Source: Panaeolus papilionaceus (taxonomy: Eukaryota; Basidiomycota; Agaricomycetes; Agaricales). Taken from it: 64,000 nt of DNA. A program made the translations under genes and the position numbers. The stretch is from positions 1,736,001-1,800,000 of the forward strand of contig JADNRZ010000007.1 of assembly GCA_015501605.1 (NCBI GenBank), written 5' to 3'. Below, one piece after another: positions 1 through 11,214 of the stretch. Numbering within the stretch: the stretch's first letter is position 1; every line of letters begins with the position of its first letter. The notes beneath the pieces were generated by a model. It saw only the letters and a program-made list of their open reading frames with translations. It searched no databases and was not told the DNA's origin.

Positions 1-1115
1 GTCTGGTTTCCAATACTCTTCAAAGGGGGAAATGTGAAGTTCAGCTGCAGATGGTTCCGCATAGGCAGAGGTGATGATGTCTTTGAGATTTCGATGAAGC
101 AAACCTTCAACAATATGGACAGGGGCGTCGTCTTCAGAGTTGTTCTTGCATCGGGGATAGGGAAGAGGTAGTGCAATGGAAGCACGCTTCCAGCCATCTG
201 TTAGTGGTTCATTGGAATTTGTGACGTTATCCAAGGTCTGCACAGCTTTAGCAGCGTCGAAATTCTTCAAATCCTTTTTGTTAAAGTCGTCTGAAAGAAT
301 GACGTTGCATATGAGGACGTTGAGGTCGTTCAATGACTTGGTGTTGGATGCCATATAATACCAGCTCATGATGAGCTCAATTGTTTTGTTGGGATAAGGG
401 GAATCAAGAGCTGGAGGCAAGCTGGAGGGCTCCTTGAAAGGCCCTGGAGCAGGGGGAAGCATGTCAGGATTTATAGCAGGCGAAACAGCATTGTCGAAGT
501 TGGGATTGTTGGAGACAATACCAATATGGAAGTTGATGTCAGGGTTGTAGGTTGGTAACCCAGTTGGATAGACGCGGTAAACACCAAATTGATTAATGGA
601 CATTTTGTGGTTTGAAGACTCTGGCTGGGCGTGTGCGTTAGCGTTGTCGCCATGCTGCACCACTGGTGCTGACAAGTCTTCATCAATAGGGGGAGCTGGT
701 GGAACTTGATCGCTGTATGGCCGTGGATCTTCACGTTGGATTCTTGTGCCAGGCTGTTGAGTTTGGTCGCCATGCTCCTGTTGATCATATGATTCACTAG
801 TTTAGATTACTGTAGGGGTGCTGATGAAAGCGATCATACCTGAGGTTCTGATCCTGTCATTCCATGGGTTGGCGCTTCACCAGGAGAACCTGGTGCTTCG
901 CTTGGTGAAGGCAGAGTTTCTGAGGGCCCAGATGCGTTCAAGTTGGGGGGGTTGTCTGCAGCAGCTTGGGCAAGCTCATGCGTAGCAGAAGTATCGGGCT
1001 GTATCCACATGGTTTTGAAAGCAATACAAGTGTTGCGATGCTTTTTTAGGGCAGCTGCTGTGGGAAAGCCCCGTTTACAAGTGCATTTGTTCCTTTTCGA
1101 AGAGTCGGTAGACAT
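1..1115 (-). CDS. Plavaka-type DNA transposase, N-terminal part (Plavaka-1, runs off left edge)
   Basis: Two exons, 1115..840 and 777..1 (62-nt GT..AG intron, phase 0), are open to the window edge. The protein starts with a short Cys/His finger-like segment (C-x-C, then L..H..C), as is usual at the N terminus of Plavaka proteins. A Pro/Glu/Ser-rich linker follows, then the Plavaka core, recognisable by VYRVYPTG, NKTIELIMSWYYMASNTKS, LSDDF..KDLKNFDA, LTDGWKRASIALPLP, LLHRNLKDIITSAY and SPFEEYWKPD. The catalytic SDKTQLT region would lie beyond the left edge, so integrity cannot be judged. The start is the Met just before the finger; an upstream in-frame Met is possible. A second, more diverged Plavaka gene lies at 23.8-28.8 kb. 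Family assignment is from remembered motifs. Confidence 0.8.
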
Positions 1116-1399
1116 AATAAATGTAACAAGTGGGATAGAGTATGTAGTGTTCCTTGTGTTGGTTGAATGCAAAGAGGCTAAGACAAAGGTCGTGCGAATG
1201 AAGGTTGAATTGTACTAGTATAGGAGCCACTCCTTGTCCATATATGGCAACCAATACGCATGGGTAACTGGTATAGGACAACCGCCTTCAGTTGTCCTCC
1301 AAAGTCTCTCCCTGAGGCGACAGGAACGGAGAAAAATATCTAATAATTGATTATAGACGGAGCAGATGTTGAACGAATTGCATGGAACATGATAATGGG

Positions 1400-3144
1400 C
1401 TAGATTTGAGGAGAGAGACAAGGCAAACGAGCCATGCCTTCCTCCCACCTGTTTTTAAGATTGGCGTCAATCTTTTCCAACTCTTCTTTAGTTTTGGAAG
1501 CTTGGTAGTCCTTCTGAGACTTGAACTCTTGATCCACCCATCTAAATAAACCTCCCGCCGTGTACTGTGTAAATGAATAACGATGTTCATGCGGTTGAAT
1601 CGGGGTATTTGAGTGTGCAATAATGGCAGAAGGTATAAAGACAAGGGAGCCTGGAGGGAACTCAACGACTAGTTTGCACTCCCAAAGGACAAGATGCCCT
1701 CCTAGGGTGGGGTTGTAGTCTCCCAATGCCACTATTGCACACCACCCATAGGCAAGGTTGGCAAGATCAGTATGGGGGAAACATACTGTTTGCGGCCCCA
1801 TGTTGTAAGTTGTGGCGCTAAAAGCACTGCGTAGAAAGGGTCTTTCTAGGTCTGGGTACTTTCCATGGATGGCAGCGAGAGTGTCTTCGTAGTATTTGTG
1901 CATTTGAGGGGCCCAGCTGGCAAAGACGGCTGTGGGGTTCAAACAAAGGTTATAAGCCAGCCAAGCACGGTTAACACAGGACATACAAGAGGTATAGTTT
2001 GATATCCTTCTGAAAGCTGGCGCCCTGTTGAGTCTTTGAATAACATGGCGATTCTTCTTAGTGTCTCTGTGTGCAACGTTGCATGGGCGAACTTGACCAC
2101 CTCCATGAGATACACTGCAGCGGAGGATGGAGAAGGGACCGCGAGGACGTTGATGGTGATCGTCGTTGCTGAATTGGCATTCTTCCCTAGCCTTCTCAAG
2201 GAGGTCAGCTGCAACGCTTACGTCCTGTTTTCAGGTAGCATCGTCTGGCTGTCCTCCAAGATGGCCAAAAATTCTCCCTTGAGAGTCCACTATGGGCTTT
2301 GGCGTGCTGAGTTCAGGTAAGTAAAGGTAGTAAAACGATAGATATTGTAGCCACGTACATTCCATTCCATTTTATTAGCTGAAAATTGAAACGTGATGAT
2401 TCACCAACCAAATCGTCCAACGTATATGCCATGTCGCAATCATACGCTGACTTCTTCCCCACATAAGCATTCTGGGTACAGTTGCTGTTCTCCTTCGTAT
2501 CGATTGCGCTTTGTAGGGGTTGCATTTGTTGCGTGTACCTCTGATGAACCTTTGAGGCAACGGGAGGCATGGATATCTGCAATTCGACCTCTCTTTGCCG
2601 CTTTTTTTTCCTGTTGGCCTTGCTCTGCTGTTTGTTCCGTTCATTCTTGCATTTTAAGGCAGCAAGGTCATCTTTTCTAGACCGTGCCCTTTTCCTCTTC
2701 CCCATTTGCGTCGCTGATGCTGTGCTGTTGCCTCTATGAAGGTCTGGTTCAGCACTGGGGCCCACCTTCTTCAAAGCCTCAATTGTGCCTTCAATTGTCG
2801 CACGATGTTGAAGCTGAGGGGTTTCGTCTAGAATAATTTTCATCGGAGCATGAAAAACAAATATGAAACGTTGAAAAATATAGCATACCGTCCAAAAGAA
2901 CAGGAGTAGAGCAGGCTGACAACTCCAAAGAAGTGAGCGGAGAGGAGCTCAGGATTAATGACATGAGGAGATCATCGGCAGGATCCTCAATCTGTTGATA
3001 TGTGGCAACTTTTTGGACAAGGTCGCAAAGATTGAAAGAGGGATCTGCAACGCGGACGGAATCACCATTCCAACCCTTCAATGCGTTTAGATAATTGCTT
3101 ATTTTAACGTGTTCAACACTCGCCTTTTTCGAACTGCTGCCCAA
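1400..3144 (-). pseudogene. TET/JBP-type 2-oxoglutarate/Fe(II) dioxygenase with one in-frame stop
   Basis: Exons 3144..2889, 2827..2359 and 2306..1400 join in frame to 544 codons. The N-terminal ~240 residues are Lys/Arg-rich and low-complexity. The catalytic domain then begins at WNG-ITPKPIVDSQGRIFG, followed by SHGGGQVRP and the double-stranded beta-helix: FPHTDLAN (the HxD metal ligands), ALGDYNPTLGGHLVLWE, IAHSNTPI (distal His) and EHRYSFTQYTAGGLFRWVD (Arg for 2-oxoglutarate). Such enzymes oxidise 5-methylcytosine and are expanded in basidiomycetes, where they have been linked to KDZ transposons. Codon 2233..2231 is TGA inside the conserved N-terminal part of the domain, between DDAT and KQDVSVAADLLEKA. 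No plausible intron removes it, so I call a pseudogene or a null allele. All metal- and cosubstrate-binding residues lie downstream of the stop. Confidence 0.75.
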
Positions 3145-4201
3145 TCCATAACTCTGATATGGTAAATTATTTAAGGATTAACGCATGGCGTTGGTAATTC
3201 GACAAAACTATTCCACTTGCCATGGGGCCATAGGTTTCAATGCAACAACTAGGGGAAGCCTGGATGAGGAGGGAAAGCCAACAATAAGTCACATATGGGT
3301 TAAAAAATGGAATTATGGAAAGGATATTCAAGTTGGGTTGGCACAGGGCCATTGCACGTTTCCATGCATGGGTACGGCGACGTATCCCCCTACACGGCCT
3401 ATGCATGCGTCCGCTAAGAGAAACGACTACAGCCTGTTATTCCGCATGGCGACAGTATTCCTTTGCTGCAACCCTCCTCTAAAACGGCGCATGAAAAGGT
3501 AGAATTGCGTCTCCAGCATGCAGGCGTCGCATTTTATGGATGACAGAGAGGGTATGGGCCAAGGGAATTGAGACTGACCATTTTGAAAGGTGTTGTGTTG
3601 TTTCAGATACGTTACTATCCTATTGTTGAATTTTGGCAGCTGAACAGTTGGCGAAATGTGTCTGGTTGCAGGAGACTAGGATTTATGGCGCCATGTAGCT
3701 TGAAGTTAGAACGAATTCAACAAGTAAATAAACCGCAAATACACTCACGTGGTCATCTAAATTCGCACAATTAACATTGGGGTCAGACAAGCCCAACCAA
3801 AGCAAGAGTAACGTTGCAGGACATTTCGTTGGAATATGGTGTCAAATGGTTCTTATTTGCCTTGAAGTAACATATCGTCTGATTTCGCAGCCCTTGTCTA
3901 ATTTCTCATGTTCCGAGGCCTGAGCTCTAAGTAGTAGGTCCCTCTCCATACTGGCTGACAACGCGGCTGTTCTTGTTGAGTTTATGGTTCTTGTGCAGCA
4001 GAGTTCTTCTGTAAGTTCCTGGATGGCTTTCTCTTCTGCCTCCATGGCTGTGCAAGAAAATGAATTCAATCGTTAGTTTAATTGAAAAACCAAAGGTTTT
4101 GAACGACTTACAACGTCGCCTTGAGATATCCGCGATGCCAACTCCTCCCTGTCGTCTCTATCATCGTCATCAGCACAACCAGCCCACCCAAAACGACCAA
4201 A
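3145..4201. other. Region without a supported gene
   Basis: I find no convincing coding exon here. A minus-strand open stretch at 4045..3842 translates to a charged, helix-like 67-residue segment preceded by a possible splice acceptor. It may be a leftover exon, but I cannot assign it. The 5' end and promoter of the dioxygenase gene presumably lie just above 3144. Confidence 0.4.
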
Positions 4202-5500
4202 CTAACCTTTCGGTTTCTCCAACCCCATAACATCCAACACCGTAGGCGCAACATCCCACAACACCCCCTCTTCCTCTTCTCCCCCACCACGAGGATGCAA
4301 CTGTTTTTCATAGCCACATCGTAGACTTTGCCAACTGCTAAATCAGTTCGGTGATGGCTTGAACGGCGGCGTTGTAGTTTCCAGCGTGGCCAGCCTAAGA
4401 AGAGAATAGGGATAAGAACACGAACAAAAGGGCAAGCGTTATGGAAGAACTATGAAGTTGACAAACGAAGGGTGAGTGGAAGTACGGCTGAGAGACGAGT
4501 GACGAAAACGGTGTAATAATTGTCGACTTCTCGCGCGTGGACCTTCCACATCCCCGCTCCCTCAACACGATCACGTCCAAACTAACACCGCCACGAAAAT
4601 GAAACCCTCTCAAAACATCAACTCACCATATCAGGCGGCACAAAATTACAACCTTTGGCGACAGAACCACAAATTGCTCTTCGTTCTTGAATTGCTTCTC
4701 GACGCCTCCATTGAGAAGAACGCGTCGTGGGCATATTTCTCGGTTTCTAGAGTAATGAAAACAATGAGAACGGTGAGATGGAAAATGAGGAGGAACAGGC
4801 ATGGATATGGTGACAGATGGTCTCAAGGGTGACCGTCTGTCTATGACCATAGACTCACCCGCGACATGCACCTGCTTCAAACCCTGCTTGGACCATCACT
4901 CCAAGAGAACGTTTGTCATTGGCTGAGGTGGAAATGCGACCGCGAATGTAAATTCGGTTTTATATGGCGCCGTGGTAGTGATTCCCTGAGCAAGCGTTAC
5001 AAACGATACCAAGGACGAAGAGAATGCGCTTACCAGGTGTTGCGGAAGTTTGAAACCTTCAAATTCTGAAGGATGTTCAACGTCGCCCAAGATGGAGACG
5101 ATTTCGCACATGCGGTCTGAGCGATAGTTGAAGAAGAAGGGGGTGTCATCATCTAATAAGAAATGAGAGCGTCTTGGTGAGTAACGAGACAAGGTAACGA
5201 CAGAACCGCAAGCGGACCAACCTTTAATCCTCCCCTCTTCGCTGTCAACAATGATAAGCTTCAAGAACTCATCCGTCGTATCCTTCTCATCATCGACCAC
5301 ACCCTTCTCCGCATCCACCTTCTCGCCAACCCCATTCACTAACCCATCCACGGCAATCTTAATCCTCTCCCACCTCTCGTCGCAGTCCATCGCATAATAA
5401 CGACCCAATATATCTGCGATCTCGCCGTACTGGAGTTTGTGAACAAAACTCCAAATGAACGTGAAGTTGAAGAAGACCCAGGTTGGCTTCTAAGTGGGTG
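4202..5500 (-). pseudogene. Degenerate 2,3-bisphosphoglycerate-independent phosphoglycerate mutase remnant
   Basis: Read on the minus strand, several blocks match the C-terminal two thirds of cofactor-independent phosphoglycerate mutase (3-PGA to 2-PGA, glycolysis, metal-dependent). They are YGEIADILGRYYAMDCDERW with ERIKIAVDGLVNGVGEKV, DEFLKLIIVD..EGRIK, TPFFFNYRSDRM-EIVSILGD, FAVAFPPQPMTNVLLE, KQVHVA, ETEKYAH, NGGVEKQFKNEEQF, AGHAGNYNAAVQAI and GVLWDVAPTVLDVMGLEKPK. Fungal-type introns can be placed between some blocks (for example after EEGRIK and after LPQHL). The copy is broken: an in-frame TGA at 4898..4896 follows NVLLE, and one base is missing before NGGVEK. The N-terminal half with the catalytic serine is absent. 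A functional copy must lie elsewhere in the genome. Confidence 0.7.
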
Positions 5501-6169
5501 CCGGCAAGGGGCGAAAACGAGGCTGGAATTGGGCGTCACTGTGAAACAACACCGTAAGTACCATGTTCGTCATGCTCACTTCTCATAAACAGCTTACCTT
5601 GTTTAAAACCACAACTTCAGAACCAACGGAGAGCAATAAGAACACGAAGAACAGAAGACGGCAACGAAGAGAACGCCAACGACCACAGGGAGGATACAGA
5701 GCGGATAGAGGCATGACGGTAGGAAGCAAGTGGGAAAGGTGGGAAGATTCAACAACACAACGTTGATGTTGTTCAACGAAGGGCATTCTCGCTTGGGACT
5801 CGGTATTCAATCGAAACCGAATTCCGAGCGACAGAGCTCGACCGCGAGCAACATCAACTTCATTATGATGTCACGCACACGCTTTCCCTCTTGCTTCCTT
5901 ACCACCATCTTCAATTCTTCGTTGCTGTCGTCTCCTCTTGTGAGCTCATCGTAGGGAGAGTTTAGGTTTCGATAAACCTGGTAAGTATCCCGCCATTTTC
6001 ACGCGTCTTTATACTGACTAAAGCCGTCTCATACGTCTAGTTTTCCTGTCGCCGCCACCCTCACATCGTCGTCACTGACACTGTTACCACCACCACCACC
6101 ACCATCACCGCCACGTCTTCATCCTCACCTACGCCCGTGTGTTTGCTCGCGCCGGCAGAGTGAATATCT
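5501..6169. other. Gap between mutase remnant and Spt5-like gene
   Basis: No supported gene. A minus-strand open stretch (5810..5583) contains a hydrophobic run but matches nothing I know. The stretch near 6060-6130 is rich in CAC/CAT triplets. It probably contains the 5' UTR of the plus-strand gene that starts at 6170. Confidence 0.4.
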
Positions 6170-8656
6170 ATGGTAAGTCTTGTCTTCCTTTGCTCATGAT
6201 TCATTGCTGAGTATGCCATCTAGGCGAGTAACCTGTTTGTTGATCTGGAGGCCTTCGTGGACGAAGATGATATTGAAGAGAGCGACCACGAGAACGAGAG
6301 GCTTGAAGGTCAGTTCTTTCATACTTTCGTGTCTAAAAATAAATAGCAAATCACCCAAAAATAGATTTTATCGACGACTACACCCTTGACATTGAAGAGA
6401 CGCGGTCTTCAGCATACCGCAAACCCGACATCGACGAGCATCAAGACGACGAAGAGGAGGATGTGGATGGGCGTGGAAGTGCGGACTCGGATACCCTTGC
6501 ACGTTGGGATGCAACGCAGGATGCTGTGGCACACTGGGAGGAGACACATGGGCATGTTCTGCCACGCATTCAAGAACTGCTGGGCGTTGGTCCCCTGTGG
6601 AGAGTGGGATTCAAAGTGCATTTCAATTTCTAATATATATCATCACAATTAACGGTATTGTTTATACAGGCAGGCACCGAGAATGAAGCAGCTACCACTG
6701 CACAACGCCAGTTTCGCAAATTCCGCATTGCCATCCACTCTGTCATTGCTCCTCCATTTTCGCGTGGTTGGATTTATTTCCAAGCCGAATGGAGCGATAA
6801 CATTTCCCATATCCTCCTTTCCATCCCGGGTGCACTCAAAACTCGGAATGGCTTGCGACGCTATGCAATGACGACCCACGAATGGGAGCAAATCATGAGT
6901 GCACCATCTCCCTTGGCTGTCAACAAGGGAGACTGGGTTCAACTCACTGCTGGTCCCTATAAAGGTGACCCCGCTATCGTGAACTGGGCAAACCCAGAAG
7001 ATGGGTCCCTAACCGTCCTTGTCATCCCCTGCATCGACCTCAACAAGACAACCTTGAAGAACGCGAAACGTAAACGTGCAAGTGCCCCCCCTCCCCTGTT
7101 GTTCGACCCAGATCTCTTCGAGAGGAAGACGGGCCGCGAGGCACGCAGAGATGAGAACGGTCACCATGTTGTTGGTATCTTTCAATTCGAATCCGGACTC
7201 CTTCGCCATGACGTCCCCCACCACACGATCCAAGTGGACCCGGTATCGTTGCCTCTGAGCATGTTTCTCATGTTTAGGCGTAGTGGTCATCACCTGGCCT
7301 TCTCCCATATGCATCCTAAACCAAACGAGTGGTGTATCAACAAGGACGATCGGGTGAGGGTAACATCTGAGCCTGCGACGCGGGGAACGGTGGCAGCAGT
7401 GAGCACTAGGCATTTGGAGGTGCTGGGTGACGAAGGCGTTGGACTTGTATGCGTGTTGTGGGGGGACGTTTTGAAGGATTTCGTGGAGAATGACTTTGTT
7501 GAAGTGGTCGCAGGCCCTTGTGCTGGTCGAAGTGGGTGGGTTTTGACAATCGTTGAAGCAGAAGCTACAGTACTCGATGAGAGCACGGTTTTGCAAGATA
7601 CTTCTGAGGTTTTTATTTTCATGTTCTTTTACAGATTTCGACTTGTCTGACTTTCTACGTAGGAGATGCAAGTTCACCTCAACTGTCTGAAAAGCACTGT
7701 CCCCAACATGGAACACACAAGAGGTCTGCACGTTGAGCATCTCGGACGTACTTCCAATTGTCATCCATGGTTAAACACTGGGGTCATCATCGCTAAACCC
7801 GGTAGCCCCTGGAGAACAAAGTCAGGATGTATTCGGGATGTGATTAGGACGCAAATGACTTCCCGCCTTTTTGTGCGCCTTGAGACATTTGACCCAGCAC
7901 ACCCATTTAGAGATGTTTGGGTCAAGTCAAACGATGTTGTCAAGAAAACGTGAGTATAAACATTTATTTCTACAACTTTTTATTGACCTGAACCACAGCA
8001 CAGGACTTATGTTGCAAGAATACTTTTCACGCACGCTCCAGCCTATTCCAGTACCAAACTCAACGACCGCAGATGCAAAAGATAGCACAAACGGAAATGT
8101 AACTCCAACTTGGGAGTCTGATAACACAGCTACCCCTCTTTGGCCATCCCTGCCCTCACCGTCACCTTCCTTGCATGCTGCTGCCCCTCCTACACCGTCA
8201 CACCCCCTTCTCGATCGTCGTCTCTTGAACACCCCACTGAGGGCGACCCTCAATGGCGGAACATTCAATGGAGCCCAGGTTTCCATTTCGCTCAAAGAGA
8301 TTTCAGGTTCTCTTGTGTTATATTATGTTTCGCGAAACAAACATACCCCCATCGACCCATCGTGGGTGACCCTTCGGCATCCTAACCCTCAGCGTGATAA
8401 TGGTCTCCTTGTTGTTGTTACAGGGGAGCATTGTGGAACCTTTGTGCGCCGAATTAGGCATGTAAACCGTAGAGGTGTTGGGATGATTATTTTGGTTGCT
8501 GCGATGCAACGTGTGGCAGGACAATGTGATAGAATAGCTGGGGAGTTAGAGTTCAAGGAAAGCGAGTTGTGTGTCTCAGAGGAATCATCTGAGGACAAGG
8601 AGTTGAATACCACCCTAATGACAGATATTCGGAAGAGGGCACAAAAGGAATTTTAA
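6170..8656 (+). CDS. Spt5-like KOW-domain protein
   Basis: Six exons, 6170-6172, 6224-6308, 6365-6615, 6670-7608, 7663-7949 and 7999-8656, sum to 2,223 nt (740 aa) with no internal stop. The first exon is the ATG alone. The N terminus is strongly acidic (DEDDIEESDHENERLE, then DDEEEDVDG), like the acidic head of Spt5. An NGN-like stretch (about residues 125-190, RKFRIAIHSV.. WIYFQAEW) follows, then KOW-like segments: NKGDWVQLTAGPYKGDPAIV and NDFVEVVAGPCAGRSGWVL, with a probable C-terminal one at NGLLVVVTGEHCGTFVRRI. Spt5 binds RNA polymerase II during elongation. This protein is shorter and divergent, and lacks a clear CTR repeat, so I read it as an accessory paralogue of the kind expanded in mushrooms rather than the housekeeping factor. 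Stop is TAA. Confidence 0.65.
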
Positions 8657-8971
8657 TTTTCTACTTTTATTACCATATTTTGCTATTATACAGTTTCACC
8701 GCTCATTGTTGCTATATTTGGACATGCTTGCCTCATGCTATGTAAATGCACTTGGTAGCAGTCAAGGATGGAGCATGGAAAATGCAGCTGTGGTGGTGGT
8801 TGAGTTTGCAGCAAACGTAACTAAGCTCCCGCCCTATTCCATAATTGGTCATTTGGTGCAACGGATGGCGCTTTTACATTTTCTGGACAAATATCTAGCC
8901 TTTCTATTTAGCTGTAGGCTGCAATTTCTAGCTTTCTTTCTTACTTCCATCCCAACCCACACCCCAAGATC
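8657..8971. other. Intergenic spacer
   Basis: Non-coding spacer between two plus-strand genes. It holds the 3' UTR of the Spt5-like gene and the presumed promoter of the next gene. No other signal seen. Confidence 0.5.
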
Positions 8972-10744
8972 ATGTCTTCGTCTGATGGCGGCCACTCAGA
9001 TAGCGAAAATACCCTTGCCCTCACCAGCACCAGGGCAAGGCGAGCTGCCTTGATCCATATCCTAGAGAGAGTTGGTGTTTCTGATTACAATGGCCAGTGA
9101 GTGTGTTTGCTCTATGTGTATGCTCTTTGCATTACTCACCATATTGCAAGGTATGGCAAGCTAGCTGATGAGTTGATTGCCAAATTCAAATGGGTTGCAC
9201 GCTCAGTCTCACACTTCATTGATGTGGTTCGTGTTATCATTGCCAATGTTGAGCGTGACGAAGACCTGTAAGTCCCTTTTATATCCCCATCATGCTCATT
9301 AGACTCAATGAAATTCAATAGCAGTACATTGCTTGAGAAGAAGCAGTATGAGAAGATAGTGGCTCTGCATCCTGCTCTACCGCAAATCTTTCTGTACGCC
9401 TCAACACGCCTCGACATTGCAGATACTCTTTCGAAAATTGTACGTATATATATGATATCCGACCACTATATATTCATTTACTGATTGCGCTCAAGATCGA
9501 GTTTCATGTCAACGAGGCAAAGAATAGTGATACAAACACCCTCCGCTATCTCATCCCAGCTATCCTCCCTCTGGATTCAAGGCGCGATGTTGTTCACCCT
9601 CCCATTACAGGAACTGGTAAAGATGATCGTGGCTTCAACCACCCTGTGACTGCTGCTGCCCTTACCCCTCTCAAGCTTCGTCATGAGTTTGATGAAGATA
9701 AACGGTATGTTCTATACAGTTGAATATACTTATGCTCCTCACATTTCTTCAGAGCATTTCAGGACAAAGTCAATGGAGGCGAAATCAAGATCACCCATAA
9801 GCTCTTTCCCTCTGTCATGTACCCAGATGGAACCATCTATGACAGGGGTTTCATTGAGGATGATCTTTTTCGCGGCCATGTTTTCATTCGGGTAAGCATT
9901 TCAATGTATTTTTTTTCTTCATCACTTCATTCCATGGTCTCATTAAATTTTCACTATTTCCATAGGCCATGAGAGCCATTTATCATGGAAAAAGCTCTGC
10001 GCTTAGCGGAGTACGGACAGGGTCAAAGTCTTCTCAAGCTGAAATGCATGGAATGGAATGCCCAATACCTGAAGCAGTGGGTTATACTGGAGTCCATGTA
10101 GGTTCACCCACATTGGTTGCATGCGCTGGTCTGATTCTCCGATATAGCTTGTTTTCGCACTTGATAATATTGACAATTGGGCCCGTTTGCATAATTCATC
10201 ATTCGACTATGTCTCATTTTATCGTCGGATTGTTACAATGTTTACAGATCCTGAAGATGATTGGTCAAGGGATACACTTGACTTCCTGCAACAGTGTGTA
10301 TTTTTTTAATCTTTTCGTTTTTCTATTAATAATATGAATAGACAGATGCCAGTGCTTCGTCAAAAGCAATGCAAGCGAAAGCGTTATTCCAGAGACAGCA
10401 GCCCTGGTGAGGAAGGGAATGAATCAGATGACGAGTTGCGGTTGTCTTTGAAGAGGCGGCAGACAGTTAGGCAACGGCAAGAGGTATGTGTGGCGTCTAA
10501 CGCATTGATTTATTTTGCTAACAGTAATAAACAGCAATCCTCTAGACATGAAGTTGCACCCCCCGCCTTGCCACCTCACCACAGCCTAACTCTAAACTCG
10601 TCCCCTCGCCACCCTCAGGCCACCCAATCTATATCATCTTCCACTGTTCCAGTAACTCCGTTGTCCAACATCACCAATCAACCTAACGGTCAATCTTCAA
10701 CCCAAGCGTCCCAAGCCCCTGCTTCAAACAACCAAGCATCCTGA
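8972..10744 (+). CDS. Fungal protein of unknown function, nine exons (DUF6698-like)
   Basis: Nine exons, 8972-9096, 9151-9267, 9322-9439, 9496-9704, 9753-9891, 9966-10097, 10148-10293, 10342-10483 and 10535-10744, give 445 aa with every junction in frame. The central part (HEFDEDKRAFQDKVNGGEIK, LFPSVMYPDGTIYDRGFIED, DLFRGHVFIRAMRAIYHGKS, FALDNIDNW) resembles basidiomycete proteins I remember as DUF6698; this was not checked. The last ~110 residues are a basic patch (KQCKRKRYSRD) followed by Ser/Pro/Gln-rich low complexity. No catalytic motif is recognisable. The stop lies 41 bp before the KDZ transposon, so that insertion may sit in its 3' UTR. Confidence 0.7.
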
Positions 10745-10784
10745 CCACAAAGGAAGTAGCGGACCACCCCAAGACTGCTACGCC

Positions 10785-11139
10785 CACCTCTGGTTACCAT
10801 ATCAGCCTTGTGATTCCAGGTGCCGGATCACCCCATCACTCTCTGGAATTGTAGGGGGAAAACCCCTCCGAAAGACTCTTTTGAAACCCTTCAAAATATG
10901 AGGGACTTCGACAAAAAAAAAATAGATACCTAGGGTAGGGTAGGGTAGGGTAGGGGGTAGGGTATACCGGCAACCTCCGGGACACCATCAGGAGGTGGTA
11001 CCGGTCCGTCGCTCACCATCAATCCCGACATCACGCTGTCACCAACATCACGGGCGTCATCACCGCCATCAAACATGTTGAGCTCGTTGTCGCGCACGAT
11101 GAGCTCGACTATTTTACTTAATATTCACTCAAAAATGAC
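10785..11139 (+). repeat. Left terminal inverted repeat of KDZ element
   Basis: Pairs with 16294-16648. It contains a telomere-like run of TAGGG units at about 10931-10962. The arms differ by few bases; at least two differences are CG in the right arm versus TG or CA in the left. Confidence 0.9.
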
Positions 11140-11214
11140 GGAAAAGATTGTACATTGATTAATCTAATTTAATAAAAATATTTAAATGCATTAAACAACA
11201 GGGAGCAAGGATCT

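Noticed and set aside
5563..5954. Overlapping ORFs between the mutase remnant and the Spt5-like gene
   Set aside because: None continues the mutase homology or has a recognisable domain; the region reads better as spacer.
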